This document shows, in pieces, positions 9,643-18,578 of a stretch of DNA of 54,612 bases. The notes under the pieces are model-generated. The model was not told the DNA's origin. It was given only the letters and a program-made list of their open reading frames with translations, and did no database searches. The DNA comes from Clostridiales bacterium. GTDB lineage: Bacteria; Bacillota; Clostridia; Lachnospirales; Lachnospiraceae. The position numbers and the translations under genes were made by a program. Every line of letters starts with the position of its first letter. Position 1 is the stretch's first letter. Location of the stretch: NCBI GenBank assembly GCA_021203365.1, contig JAJQBI010000010.1, positions 1 through 54,612 of the forward strand, read 5' to 3'.

Positions 9643-11687
9643 CTTAAAAACGGTTCATTCAGAGCTTCGGTTCCCGGAAGGACAAAACGCCCGTCCTCAA
9701 TCACGGAAATCTGTGTCCCGTCCGCCCGCACGCCCCGGATGATTCCCACTTCCTCATAGGGTATGGTGATATCCGTATGACAGCCAAAATATGCCTGGTT
9801 CAGATCTTCCCTGCGCAGAATGGAAACCTCGTTGTCTCTGGCAATCAGTTCCTTTCCGTCGGGGTTAAACACCGGCGTGTCCTCTGACCAGCTGTAACAG
9901 GTGTCCCCCACCGCGAAATGAGGGCCTGTTTTCTCCGCAATGAGAATCGGCAGCTTTTCCTCAATCCCAGACCTCTGGCCGGCCACGTAAGCCCTGGTGT
10001 TTGTCCCGATGGCAAACTCCCCGATGGGAAGTGCTTCATGGTGAAAGAGAATATTCTCCTCCACATATCTCTGGTTATCCTCTTCCCGTTCAAAATTTCC
10101 GCAGGTGTAGTCCACCACCCTTCCCTGCCGGAAGGTAAGCCTGAGATCCCGGTACTGCAGGCCATTCAGATATACCCTTTTCACATGGAGAATTCCTTCT
10201 GTACCCTCCAGCAGCGGGGATGTGAACACCTCCCCCACGGGAATATTCACGTCCGCCACGCAGTTTTCAAAGTTGGACTGCCGGTCCGGACAGGCAAGCT
10301 CGTGAAGGCGGACCCGCATCCGGGTCTGGTTGCCCGCCCGGCCTCTCACCTCCACCCACTGGCAGGTATCCAACGCGTCGATGATCTTCTGCTGAATCTC
10401 CTGATACAGACGGGAATCCAGGGTATTGATTTTCACAAATTCCCGGAAAATCTCCGGATAGGTCTCTTTGGAGCGCCCCTGGGCGATCTCCGGAACCGGC
10501 CAGGCGATAATGGTAAAGCTTCGCTCCTCCCCGGGTATATAACGGTTTACGATCTGCCCGGTTTCCTGATTCAGCTGAGTCAGGAGCTTCTGCTGCGCCT
10601 CCGTAAGAGTCAGCGCCTCTGCCTTATTCTCCGGGCGGAAGGGGTTTTCCCCGAATGTATCCAGAAGAGCCGGCCCTCCCAGCACCGCAGCCAGGTCCGC
10701 GCACTTCTCATATCCGTTCCGGGTGGAGCGCAGCTTCCTGGCCACAAAATCCCCGTCCAGGAACAGCGCCCAGTCCTGGCGGTGATCGTATTCATACTGG
10801 GGATTGGCCACGGCGCCGGTGTATCCCACACGGGCCTGGCTGGTCCGATTTACCACATGGAGGGCGTACCGGCTGATCACAGGTTCCAGTCTCATCTCCC
10901 GGAACTGAAAGACAGCCGCCCGGACGATTCTCTCAAAGCCCAGATGAAAACGGATCTGCACAGTTTTTTTCCTGGAAAGATCCTTCCGGCCGATGACAAA
11001 CCCCATCCGATACCCTTCGGTATATGTCCGGGCAATTTTCTCCACTTCCCCGTCTGTAAGAGAGGCGAGAAATCCCGCCGCCCCCAGCTCATTCTCCGAG
11101 ATATATTCCCCGTACCGGTAGAGATACCTCAGATCCGACAGATCCGAATCCAGAATGACCCGAAGGGCAAAATCCCGGGATGGATCCACGGTTTCCTCAA
11201 TACGCGCCTCGGTCATATCCTGACAGTAATCATTACAGTAGGAACAGAGAATGTTTCGAATCACCCGACTGTCCGGAATCTCCCCGTCAGAAAATGCCGA
11301 ATAGATCTCCAGAAAAAGCTCCAGAGATACCGTCATATCCCAGAGCCTTTTTTCATGGGCATAGACGATGGTACCGGAAAGCTCTCTGTAAAGAAAAGAA
11401 AGAGCCTGACCGGAATCTCCCAGCATCCGGGCGGCCCAGGCAGGATTTCCCCAGCACGTCCCATAGTTTTCCGGCAGAACATCCTGATACAGACTGTGAT
11501 TCCTGTCCCCCAGTTCCTCAAGAGACAGATCTTCGCCGTCCTCCTCCATCACTTCCATGGTTTTCTGCAGAAAAGCCGCGGTTTCCCGAAAAAAACAGCC
11601 AAAAGGCTCCGGGACAGTCTCCTCTGTCACAATCTCCCGCACTCTGCCGCTGGCCAGCTCATAGCGCTCCCGCATTATATCGTCCAA
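9639..11687 (-). CDS. M29-family aminopeptidase with long N-terminal extension
   Basis: The C-terminal about 370 residues look like a clan MQ (AmpS/AmpT, M29) metallo-aminopeptidase: ligand candidates are the Glu in NIPVGEVFTSP, the Glu in LPIGEFAIGTN, the Glu and His in AEKTGPHFAVG, and the His and Asp in CHTDITIPYE. The N-terminal about 300 residues are an extension without a recognised domain; classical M29 enzymes are about 370-410 residues. I chose the TTG at 11687 because AGGAG lies 8 bases before it; ATG at 11675 is the alternative. It follows the HD hydrolase at once and ends inside the purE promoter. Substrate unknown, cytoplasmic by absence of a signal. Confidence 0.85.
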   Translation of the reverse strand: MDDIMRERYELASGRVREIVTEETVPEPFGCFFRETAAFLQKTMEVMEEDGEDLSLEELGDRNHSLYQDVLPENYGTCWGNPAWAARMLGDSGQALSFLYRELSGTIVYAHEKRLWDMTVSLELFLEIYSAFSDGEIPDSRVIRNILCSYCNDYCQDMTEARIEETVDPSRDFALRVILDSDLSDLRYLYRYGEYISENELGAAGFLASLTDGEVEKIARTYTEGYRMGFVIGRKDLSRKKTVQIRFHLGFERIVRAAVFQFREMRLEPVISRYALHVVNRTSQARVGYTGAVANPQYEYDHRQDWALFLDGDFVARKLRSTRNGYEKCADLAAVLGGPALLDTFGENPFRPENKAEALTLTEAQQKLLTQLNQETGQIVNRYIPGEERSFTIIAWPVPEIAQGRSKETYPEIFREFVKINTLDSRLYQEIQQKIIDALDTCQWVEVRGRAGNQTRMRVRLHELACPDRQSNFENCVADVNIPVGEVFTSPLLEGTEGILHVKRVYLNGLQYRDLRLTFRQGRVVDYTCGNFEREEDNQRYVEENILFHHEALPIGEFAIGTNTRAYVAGQRSGIEEKLPILIAEKTGPHFAVGDTCYSWSEDTPVFNPDGKELIARDNEVSILRREDLNQAYFGCHTDITIPYEEVGIIRGVRADGTQISVIEDGRFVLPGTEALNEPFLS

Positions 11688-11691
11688 TCTA

Positions 11692-12336
11692 TCATCTCCT
11701 GTCTTGCCGGACGTCTCCGGACATATCATCCTGTATATGCCCCAGCTGAATATGTTTGTCGATCAGCGTTTCCATATAGGCCCAGATGGTCTCCGAGCCT
11801 TCCGCCGTGCGGCGGTTCCTCTTATATATCTGGCTTTTTTTCACCTGATGCTCCGTCCAGCTCCGTCCATCGGAAGCATCATTTAAAAACAGGGGCTGAA
11901 AGTTATCGAGAACGTGGGCAAACTTTGCCTCCGGCGTCTCATAGGCCTCAAATTCCTCCCACAGCTCCCGAAGCCATGTCCCCTGTTCCTCCGGAAGAAG
12001 GCTGTAAATCCGGTCCGCAGCCTTCCTCTCTCTCTCCTGCTTGGTTTTGGCTCCTTCCTCATCATAGGCGTAGGTATCCCCCGCGTCAATCTCAATGAGA
12101 TCATGTCCCAGCACCATGGGAATCACCCGGGAGAGATCTACCTCCTCGTTGGAATATTCCTTCAGAAGCAGCGCCATCAGCGCCAGATGCCAGCAGTGCT
12201 CCGCATCGTTTTCCTTTCTCTGCCCGTCCGCCAGATAGGTCTGACGAAAAATATTTTTTTCCTTATCCGCCTCCAGGATAAAATCCAGCTGCCGCTGCAG
12301 CCGTTCCATATCTTTTATTTTTTCATTTTTTTCCAT
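11692..12336 (-). CDS. HD-domain hydrolase, YfbR-like
   Basis: A 214-residue HD-superfamily phosphohydrolase. The metal motif is visible as His in DAEHCWHLALMALLL, HD in GHDLIEIDAGD, and a later Asp in AHVLDNFQPLF. This pattern and length fit the YfbR/YGK1-like group, which includes 5'-deoxynucleotidases; the exact substrate is inferred. It lies between a small membrane protein and the M29 peptidase with 3-4 base gaps, as part of the long transcript that begins with pyrF. Confidence 0.82.
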   Translation of the reverse strand: MEKNEKIKDMERLQRQLDFILEADKEKNIFRQTYLADGQRKENDAEHCWHLALMALLLKEYSNEEVDLSRVIPMVLGHDLIEIDAGDTYAYDEEGAKTKQERERKAADRIYSLLPEEQGTWLRELWEEFEAYETPEAKFAHVLDNFQPLFLNDASDGRSWTEHQVKKSQIYKRNRRTAEGSETIWAYMETLIDKHIQLGHIQDDMSGDVRQDRR

Positions 12337-12339
12337 TTC

Positions 12340-12654
12340 TCAGACTCCCGAAAGAAAGATGCCTACCCATATCACCAGAACCACCCCGTTGAGTATGGAA
12401 CCAATGAGGCTGGTACGGTGTTTGCGGTCCGGCTCCGAAAAACTGGCCAGTCCCATGAAAAACCCATAGGCCGAAAGCAGCATGGCAAACAGACCGATTC
12501 CGCCCACCAGCGTCCCCAGCTGTCCGTCCAGGAGAAAAGCCAGCAGCACATCCCCGAAAAAAAGCACCACAGACGCAATCACAAGACCCACGGAAAGCTT
12601 TCCCTTTCCGGCCTCCTTCTTTTTTACAAATGCGTACCTATATCTTCTTGCCAT
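12340..12654 (-). CDS. small membrane protein, possibly DUF6142
   Basis: A 104-residue protein with a basic N-terminus (MARRYRYAFVKKKE) followed by three hydrophobic helices (about 20-42, 46-66 and 80-102). I start it at the ATG at 12654, which overlaps the end of the VanZ-like gene by 17 bases; an upstream methionine at 12696 lies inside that gene and is less likely. Function unknown. The family name is from memory of similar Lachnospiraceae proteins and is tentative. Confidence 0.7.
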   Translation of the reverse strand: MARRYRYAFVKKKEAGKGKLSVGLVIASVVLFFGDVLLAFLLDGQLGTLVGGIGLFAMLLSAYGFFMGLASFSEPDRKHRTSLIGSILNGVVLVIWVGIFLSGV

Positions 12655-13114
12655 AATACCTTCTCCTGACATGATCACACAGGGTGAAAAAAACATATCC
12701 GGCCGCCGCGCCCAGCGTGTTCAGAAACAGATCATCCACATCGAAACAGCCCACCCGGCTGACCAGCTGGATCAGCTCCACCCCCAGGCTCAGGGAAAAG
12801 CCCGCCAGCAGAATCAGAAATCCGTTTCGCAGCTCCGGCACGATCACCGGAAGAATAAATCCAAAGGGAATAAATCCCACAACATTTCCCAGAAGATTGG
12901 CCAGCACAGCCTTTATCCCCAGCTGCTCCCTGTACATCCAGAACCGCCGGATCTCCAGAAAAGGAATCAGGTTGTACCGAAAGCCCTCCTCTGCGGCCAC
13001 GGCTGTCCGTCCGTATGCCTCTGAAAAAAACAGAAAATAGATCAGCAGAAGCACATACACCACAAAAAGCACTGTACCGGCCCTGCGTATTTGACGTTTC
13101 GTTTCCTTTTTCAA
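12638..13114 (-). CDS. VanZ-like membrane protein
   Basis: A 158-residue protein with four predicted membrane helices and the typical VanZ-like words FFSEAYGRT, NLIPFLEIRRFW and NLLGNVVGFIPFGFILPV. VanZ of Enterococcus gives low-level teicoplanin resistance, but most homologues in Firmicutes have no proven role, and resistance should not be assumed. It sits between a 50-residue membrane protein and the DUF6142-like gene. Confidence 0.87.
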   Translation of the reverse strand: MKKETKRQIRRAGTVLFVVYVLLLIYFLFFSEAYGRTAVAAEEGFRYNLIPFLEIRRFWMYREQLGIKAVLANLLGNVVGFIPFGFILPVIVPELRNGFLILLAGFSLSLGVELIQLVSRVGCFDVDDLFLNTLGAAAGYVFFTLCDHVRRRYYGKKI

Positions 13115-13131
13115 ATTCTCAAAGCTTCCCC

Positions 13132-13284
13132 TTATAAAAGAATATCTTCCTTGCTTTTCAGCAGCCGGGCCCCATTTACAATCATCAGTATTCCTGTGGA
13201 TATCCCGGTGACAAGCACGATAATTCCAAGGGCCAGATTCCCTGCACCGATTCCGGCCATAGTCCTGTAAATCTTTTCATTCAT
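13132..13284 (-). CDS. small membrane protein, 50 aa
   Basis: The protein starts MNEKIYRTM at 13284 after a clear AGGAGG ribosome site; the longer open frame upstream overlaps pyrE and is rejected. It contains two short hydrophobic segments, the second ending in a basic turn (NGARLLKSKED). No function is known to me. It lies 19 bases downstream of pyrE in the pyr transcript. Confidence 0.65.
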   Translation of the reverse strand: MNEKIYRTMAGIGAGNLALGIIVLVTGISTGILMIVNGARLLKSKEDILL

Positions 13285-13303
13285 GGCGATTCCTCCTGTT
13301 CCC

Positions 13304-13978
13304 TTACTCTGCTCCATATTGGCAGTAATAGGCATCAATGGCCTCCTTCAGGGCGTTGTCGATGACCACGCGTCCCTTATATTCCCGGTTATAAAGGTGC
13401 TCCACCACCTCCGCCATGGTCACAATAGCGGTTGTGGAAAGCCCGAAATTCTCCTCAATTTCCCGAAGGGCACTTCTGGTTCCCTGGCCCCTCTCCATAC
13501 GGTCCACAGAAACCACCAGGCCCACAGGATTTACCTGTCCCTGGGCACGGAGGATGGGAAGGGTCTCCAGAATGGAAGTCCCCGCCGTGGTCACATCCTC
13601 AATAATCACCACTCTGTCCCCGTCGGCGAGAGGGCTTCCCAGAAGGATTCCCTTATCCCCGTGGTCCTTCACCTCCTTGCGGTTGGCACAGTAACGGATA
13701 TCCTTTCCGTACAGCTCGCTGATAGCCATGGAGGCAGCCACGGCAAGAGGGATTCCCTTGTAGGCCGGCCCGAAAAGCACATCAAAATCCATTCCGAATT
13801 TATCCATGATGGCTCTGGCGTAATATTCCCCAAGCCTGCGAAGCTGCGTTCCGGTGCGGTAAAACCCGGTGTTCACAAAAAACGGTGTTTTTCTCCCGGA
13901 TTTTGTGACGAAATCTCCAAACTTCAGAACATTGCAGTCAATCATAAATTCTATAAATTCCTGTTTATACGCTTCCAT
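13304..13978 (-). CDS. pyrE: orotate phosphoribosyltransferase
   Basis: Converts orotate + PRPP to OMP in pyrimidine synthesis. The 224-residue protein has the PRPP-binding signature RVVIIEDVTTAGTSIL and the catalytic-loop region around NRKEVKDHGDKG. It is 80 bases downstream of pyrD, the largest gap in the pyr operon; I see no terminator in that gap. Confidence 0.97.
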   Translation of the reverse strand: MEAYKQEFIEFMIDCNVLKFGDFVTKSGRKTPFFVNTGFYRTGTQLRRLGEYYARAIMDKFGMDFDVLFGPAYKGIPLAVAASMAISELYGKDIRYCANRKEVKDHGDKGILLGSPLADGDRVVIIEDVTTAGTSILETLPILRAQGQVNPVGLVVSVDRMERGQGTRSALREIEENFGLSTTAIVTMAEVVEHLYNREYKGRVVIDNALKEAIDAYYCQYGAE

Positions 13979-14058
13979 ACTTCCTCCTTATATTTCCGCG
14001 GGAGAGCCGCTTTCTCCGCCTGCGCCCGCTTTTTCCTTCCGCCTCTTCCCGGCGGGAA

Positions 14059-14964
14059 TCACCTTACCGCACCGATGAGGCTGCGGATATCTTCCACATG
14101 CTCTTCCTCAAGGAAGGTCTGCAGCCCGTCCACAATCTCCTCCGTGACATGAGGATTCGTAAAACTGGCGGTTCCCACCGACACCGCGGTGGCCCCGGCC
14201 ATAAGAAATTCAAGGGCATCCTCCGCAGTGGCAATCCCTCCCATCCCGATAATGGGAAGCTTTACCGCGTTTGCTGTCTGGTATACCATACGCACCGCCA
14301 CCGGGCGAACCGCGGGGCCGGACATCCCGCCGGTTTTATTGGCCAGAGCAAAACAGCGGCGATGGATATCAATCTTCATTCCGGTGAGTGTATTGATCAG
14401 GGACAGAATGTCCGCGCCTCCGGCCTCCGCCGCCCGCGCCATCTCCGTGATATCTGTCACATTGGGGCTGAGCTTCATAATGATGGGCTGTCTGGCGTAT
14501 TTTTTCACTTCCCGGGTGATAGCCTCCAGCGCCCGGGGATTCTGTCCAAAGGCAATCCCGCCCTCCTTTACATTGGGACAGGAGACGTTGATCTCCAGCA
14601 GGTCCACCGGCGCCTCCCCAAGGCGTTCCACCACCGCGCAGTAATCCTCCACGGTTCTCCCGCACACATTTACAACAATCCGTGTATCAAATTTCTTCAG
14701 AAACGGAAGGTCTCTCTCACAGAAAACATCAATTCCAGGGTTCTGAAGGCCAATGGCGTTGAGCATTCCGGAGGGGGTTTCTGCCACACGGGGCGTAGGG
14801 TTCCCCGGCCAGGGCACACTGGCCACCCCCTTTGTCACCACCGCGCCCAGGCGGTTCAGATCCACAAATTCACTGTATTCCTCTCCGGAGCCAAAGGTTC
14901 CGGAAGCGGTCATCACCGGGTTCTTCAGGGTGACTCCCGCAAGCTCTACCTGCATTTTGCTCAT
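14059..14964 (-). CDS. pyrD: dihydroorotate dehydrogenase B, catalytic subunit
   Basis: A class 1B dihydroorotate dehydrogenase, FMN-dependent, oxidising dihydroorotate to orotate and passing electrons through PyrK to NAD. The 301-residue sequence shows the catalytic Cys in NVSCPNVKEGG, which marks classes 1A/1B (class 2 uses Ser), and glycine-rich FMN segments GMGGIATAEDA and GATAVSVGTAS. It overlaps pyrK by 4 bases, as expected for a stoichiometric complex. Confidence 0.97.
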   Translation of the reverse strand: MSKMQVELAGVTLKNPVMTASGTFGSGEEYSEFVDLNRLGAVVTKGVASVPWPGNPTPRVAETPSGMLNAIGLQNPGIDVFCERDLPFLKKFDTRIVVNVCGRTVEDYCAVVERLGEAPVDLLEINVSCPNVKEGGIAFGQNPRALEAITREVKKYARQPIIMKLSPNVTDITEMARAAEAGGADILSLINTLTGMKIDIHRRCFALANKTGGMSGPAVRPVAVRMVYQTANAVKLPIIGMGGIATAEDALEFLMAGATAVSVGTASFTNPHVTEEIVDGLQTFLEEEHVEDIRSLIGAVR

Positions 14965-15767
14965 ATCTCAACCTCCGTGCTCAGGAAAACCGGGCCATCC
15001 CTGCATATCCTTTTATTTTTTACATGGGAATGGGTATCCTCCTCCACAGACCCGCACACGCAGGCCAGACAGGCGCCGACCCCGCAGGCCATGCGCTCTT
15101 CCATGGAAATCCAGCAGGGAATGCCAGCCCCGGCGGCCCAGGCCGAAACGGCCCGCAGCATAGGCGCCGGCCCGCAGGCAAAAATCCCGCCGCCGCTCAG
15201 GTGTTTTTCCTCAAGGACATTGAGAACGTTGCCTTTCGTTCCAGCCGAGCCATCCTCCGTGGCAAGGTAAATCCTTCCCAGAGAAGAAAATTCCTCCTGG
15301 AGAAACAGCTGATCCCGATACCCGAGAATCATGGTTTTCTCTCCCTTTAACTGCTTCGCCGTCTCCAGCATGGGGGGAATTCCGATTCCGCCGCCGATGA
15401 GAAGCATATGCCTGCCCTTCGCCGCCTCCAGAGGGAAACCATTTCCCAACGGGCCCAGGACCTGCAGGATATCTCCCGGGCAAAGCCTGGAAAATTCCTC
15501 CGTTCCCGTATTTTTCCCGGTGACGCGATACACCAGACGAAGACGGCCCCCCTCCCGGTCGATCTCACAGATACTGATGGGCCGGGGAAGCAGACGGCTT
15601 TTATCCCGGCTGTACAGAGACAGGAACTGTCCCGGAACCGCCGCGTTTGCAATGTCTTCCCCTTCCAGCCAGAGACTGTATATGTTTTCTCCAATGCAGT
15701 CCTGAGACAGGATCCTGCAGTTTTCCTTTCTCCGGCCCTGCCGGGTCACGCTTTTCCCACAGCTCAT
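14961..15767 (-). CDS. pyrK: dihydroorotate dehydrogenase B, electron transfer subunit
   Basis: The FAD and [2Fe-2S] subunit that couples PyrD to NAD. In the 268-residue protein the FAD region RPISICEID and the NAD-binding GGGIGIPPML are visible; the C-terminus carries the cluster cysteines in CGVGACLACVCGS plus the Cys of KRICRDGP. The start codon follows AGGAGG and overlaps the pyrF stop by 4 bases. Confidence 0.97.
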   Translation of the reverse strand: MSCGKSVTRQGRRKENCRILSQDCIGENIYSLWLEGEDIANAAVPGQFLSLYSRDKSRLLPRPISICEIDREGGRLRLVYRVTGKNTGTEEFSRLCPGDILQVLGPLGNGFPLEAAKGRHMLLIGGGIGIPPMLETAKQLKGEKTMILGYRDQLFLQEEFSSLGRIYLATEDGSAGTKGNVLNVLEEKHLSGGGIFACGPAPMLRAVSAWAAGAGIPCWISMEERMACGVGACLACVCGSVEEDTHSHVKNKRICRDGPVFLSTEVEI

Positions 15768-16702
15768 GGTTCCTCCTGCCTGCGCTCCAGAGCGCCGCTG
15801 ATATCGGCAATCATGTCCAGAACCGCCGCTCTGGACGCGTCCGCATAATTCTCCTCCCCAAAGGCCGCATACTTTTCCTGCTTATATGCGGCAATGATTC
15901 CTCTGGAGGAATTGACAATGGCACCCAGGCCGTCCGGGTTAAAGAAGGGAACCAGATCCGCGCCTTTTCCTCCCTGTGCTCCATACCCCGGCACCAGAAT
16001 GAAGGTTTCAGGCATAAGCCTGCGCAGGGTCTTTCCCATCTCCGGGTAGGTGGCTCCTACCACAGCTCCCACATAGCTGTATCCGTCTCCCATCAGATCC
16101 TTTCCCCACTGGGCGACCTTTTCTCCCACCAGCTCATAAAGAGGCCTTCCGTCTACCAGCTGATCCTGAAATTCCCCACTGGATGGATTGGAGGTTTTTA
16201 CCAGAACAAAAATCCCCTTTTTTTCCTGCTCGCATACCTTCAGGAATGGCTTCACCCCATCCGATCCCAGATAGGGATTCACTGTGGCAAAATCCACGTC
16301 GAATCCGGTGCAGATTTTCGATCCCACCTGTACCTTTCCCAGATGTCCTGCGGCATAGGCTGCGGATGTGGATCCGATATCCCCCCGTTTCACATCGCCG
16401 ATGACCACCAGGCCCTTTCCCCGGCAGTAATCCACCGTTCGTTTATATGCGGACAGTCCCGGAATTCCAAACTGTTCATACATGGCGATCTGAGGCTTCA
16501 CAGCCGGAATCAGATCCCAGACCGCGTCCACGATCCCCTTATTGTACTGCCAGATCGCCTCAGCGGCCCCTTCCAGTGTTTCTCCGAATTCCTTATAGGC
16601 GTCCCTTCGTATCTTTTCCGGGATATAATCCAGCATGGGATCCAGTCCTACCACAACGGGAGCCCCGGTGGCGCGAATTTTTTCAATCAGCCTGTTAATC
16701 AT
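15764..16702 (-). CDS. pyrF: orotidine 5'-phosphate decarboxylase, long type
   Basis: Decarboxylates OMP to UMP. The active-site network appears as GDVKRGDIGSTSAAYA (Asp-Lys-x-x-Asp). The 312-residue length is that of the longer subfamily rather than the 230-240-residue enzymes. I start at MINRLIEK (16702), because an upstream ATG at 16717 overlaps the GGAGG ribosome site of this start. pyrF is the first gene of the operon and is divergent from csp. The promoter is not obvious: TATGAT lies about 40 bases upstream, but no good -35 pairs with it. Confidence 0.95.
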   Translation of the reverse strand: MINRLIEKIRATGAPVVVGLDPMLDYIPEKIRRDAYKEFGETLEGAAEAIWQYNKGIVDAVWDLIPAVKPQIAMYEQFGIPGLSAYKRTVDYCRGKGLVVIGDVKRGDIGSTSAAYAAGHLGKVQVGSKICTGFDVDFATVNPYLGSDGVKPFLKVCEQEKKGIFVLVKTSNPSSGEFQDQLVDGRPLYELVGEKVAQWGKDLMGDGYSYVGAVVGATYPEMGKTLRRLMPETFILVPGYGAQGGKGADLVPFFNPDGLGAIVNSSRGIIAAYKQEKYAAFGEENYADASRAAVLDMIADISGALERRQEEP

Positions 16703-16816
16703 ACATTTGTCCTCCATTGTGCTCCAATTTTTGTCTATCTTACATCATACACGAAAACTTTCATTTTATAAAGTCTTTTTTCAGCCGGCGGCCAGCGGAT
16801 TTATTTTCAGTTTTTC

Positions 16817-16845
16817 TTGACAATTGAGACAGCCGGTTATATAAT
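16817..16845 (+). promoter_or_regulatory. consensus promoter of csp
   Basis: TTGACA (16817-16822), a 17-base spacer and TATAAT (16840-16845): a perfect housekeeping promoter. The predicted start near 16852 leaves a leader of about 130 bases before the csp start codon. Confidence 0.93.
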
Positions 16846-16874
16846 TAAGGGTAGTCGGAGATTATTTAATGTAG

Positions 16875-16937
16875 AAATCACTAGTTTTTAGAGATTATAT
16901 TTACATGATATAGTCTGTAAAATCTGGTGATTTTTTT
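16875..16937 (+). promoter_or_regulatory. structured csp leader with terminator-like stem
   Basis: AAATCACTAG (16875-16884) can pair with CTGGTGATTT (16924-16933), ten pairs including one G-U, and the 3' arm runs into seven T (16931-16937). The intervening loop contains a further TTTACA/TGTAAA hairpin around 16910-16921. This could be a weak attenuator or a temperature-sensitive structure. Its position between promoter and ribosome site supports a regulatory role, which is inferred. Confidence 0.6.
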
Positions 16938-16983
16938 ATCATCAGAATTTCTTTCAACTTTTAATATTTATGGAGGTAACAAA

Positions 16984-17184
16984 ATGAACAAAGGAACTGT
17001 AAAATGGTTCAACGCAGAAAAAGGCTACGGTTTTATCACAGGTGAAGATGGAGCGGATGTATTCGTACACTTTTCCGCCATCAACGGCGAAGGCTTTAAG
17101 TCTCTTGACCAGGGTCAGGCGGTAACCTATGATTTAACAGACGGACAGCGCGGACCGCAGGCTGCCAACGTTACAAAGTTATAA
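16984..17184 (+). CDS. cold-shock protein, CspA/CspB family
   Basis: A 66-residue single-stranded nucleic-acid-binding OB-fold protein. RNP1 (KGYGFIT) and RNP2 (VFVHFSAI) are intact, with the usual opening [14 protein letters not shown]. It probably acts as an RNA chaperone. The start is fixed by GGAGG 9 bases upstream; an in-frame upstream extension is not coding. It is transcribed alone, with its own promoter, a long structured leader and a terminator about 140 bases after the stop. Confidence 0.97.
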   Translation: MNKGTVKWFNAEKGYGFITGEDGADVFVHFSAINGEGFKSLDQGQAVTYDLTDGQRGPQAANVTKL

Positions 17185-17320
17185 TTAGTTTTCAGTTACA
17201 TCCGGCGGCTGGCTGAGATAAAAATGAGGGAATCTGCGGGAAGGCAGTTTCTTTGTATGAGGAAGCAGATGAGAATGGACACGTCAGGGACGTTTTCCTG
17301 AACATACTTTAGCATACAGG

Positions 17321-17348
17321 AAAGCTCCGGTTTAACCGGAGCTTTTTT
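17321..17348 (+). terminator. intrinsic terminator of csp
   Basis: AAAGCTCCGG, a TTTAA loop and CCGGAGCTTTTTT form a textbook hairpin plus T-run. It lies about 137 bases after the csp stop, so the mRNA has a long 3' untranslated part with a TCAGG/CCTGA hairpin near 17285-17300. Confidence 0.92.
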
Positions 17349-17373
17349 CGTTGTCTTTATTTCCTGCCCTTAA

Positions 17374-17637
17374 TTACTCAGCATCTTCCGTGAGAGCGGA
17401 AATGTAATCCGTCAGCGCAGAAGTGTCCATCACCGTCTCCAGCTGCACAACCGTTTCCTCCTCCTCGGAGCTGGTGGAAAGCTTATCCGCAGCCGAAAAG
17501 AAAATCCAGAAAACCGCCGCAAAGCAGATGATTACCCCGATCAGCTTCTCCAGCATCAGGCCTCGCTTCTCTCTTTTCATATTCTTCTGACGGTTTGCCT
17601 TTTCTTTTTTATAGGCGTCTACTTTTTTCTGACTCAT
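17374..17637 (-). CDS. small single-pass membrane protein, 87 aa
   Basis: The protein begins MSQKKVDAYKKEK at 17637 behind GGAG, with a strongly basic first 30 residues, one hydrophobic helix (about 31-50) and an acidic, Ser/Thr-rich tail (EEEETVV). By the positive-inside rule the N-terminus is cytoplasmic. Its 3' end lies 26 bases beyond the csp terminator. Function unknown. Confidence 0.68.
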   Translation of the reverse strand: MSQKKVDAYKKEKANRQKNMKREKRGLMLEKLIGVIICFAAVFWIFFSAADKLSTSSEEEETVVQLETVMDTSALTDYISALTEDAE

Positions 17638-17738
17638 TGTGTGTATCTCCTTTTCCTCAAAACCAACTTTCAACAGTATAACACATCCGTCTGCAAAATG
17701 GAAGAGGAATGTTGTGATTCACAGGCTTCTCACATTTA

Positions 17739-18578
17739 TCATAATACCACGATCACCCCGCCGTCATTGGCATAGGTAGTGCTCAGACCTCCCATGTTCA
17801 GAACCACGATCCGATCCGGGTTCATGCGCTTCTGCAGAGCTTCCGCCAGCATCCGGGCACGCTCCGGGCAGTTGCAGTGGCTGATGCCCATAATAAGATT
17901 TTTCGCGCTTTTTCTCTTTTCCTCAATGATGTCCACCATCTTCACAATGGCGCGGTTCATACCCCGGGCCTGTGACAGCTGAATGATCGTCCCCTCCGGC
18001 GTAGCCCCCATAACGGGCTTTATTTTCAGGGCCCCGGCCACAAGGGATTTCACCCCCGTAAGCCTGCCGTTCTTCCGAAGGGTATCCAGATTCTCCAGAA
18101 CAAAAAAGGTATCCTGCTCTTCAATATATTTCTCCACCACACTGACGATATCCTCAAAGGGCAGCCCCGCCTCTTCACAGGCCTGAATCTTCAGGGCGAT
18201 CAGCGTCTCTCCCACGGAAGCGGAACAGGAATTGAATATATGGATCTTTTTTTCCGGATTCTCCTCCAGAACAAGATCCTTCCCCAGAAGGGCGCTGTTA
18301 TAGGAGCCGCTCAGTTCCGCGGACAGGGTAATTCCATAAACATGATCTGCGTCGCAGTCAAATACCTTCCGGTAATTCTCCGGAGAAGGACAGGCTGTCT
18401 TCGGGCACTCCGGGCACTCCGCTACCTTCTTCAGGTATTCCAGCTGATCAAAAGTTTCATCGTCAATAATCGTCTCTTTGCCCACCATCAGGGTGAGGGG
18501 TATGGATTCAATTCGATCGTCCTGTTTCCATTCATCCAGAAGCTCGCCGCAGCTGTCTATCGCAATCTTGTAGCTCAA
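17739..18578 (-). CDS. DegV family fatty-acid-binding protein
   Basis: A 279-residue DegV-fold protein; the family binds fatty acids and includes FakB, the carrier for fatty-acid kinase. The N-terminal IAIDSCGELLDE, the central SGSYNSALLG and the VGETLIALKIQ segment match the family. The start codon is TTG (18578), preceded by AGAGGA. No fakA is adjacent, so a direct FakB assignment is not justified. Confidence 0.9.
   Translation of the reverse strand: MSYKIAIDSCGELLDEWKQDDRIESIPLTLMVGKETIIDDETFDQLEYLKKVAECPECPKTACPSPENYRKVFDCDADHVYGITLSAELSGSYNSALLGKDLVLEENPEKKIHIFNSCSASVGETLIALKIQACEEAGLPFEDIVSVVEKYIEEQDTFFVLENLDTLRKNGRLTGVKSLVAGALKIKPVMGATPEGTIIQLSQARGMNRAIVKMVDIIEEKRKSAKNLIMGISHCNCPERARMLAEALQKRMNPDRIVVLNMGGLSTTYANDGGVIVVL

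Noticed and set aside
12638..13114. Vancomycin or teicoplanin resistance determinant
   Set aside because: Only a VanZ-like fold is present, without vanHAX or a VanRS pair; such proteins are common and usually unrelated to resistance.
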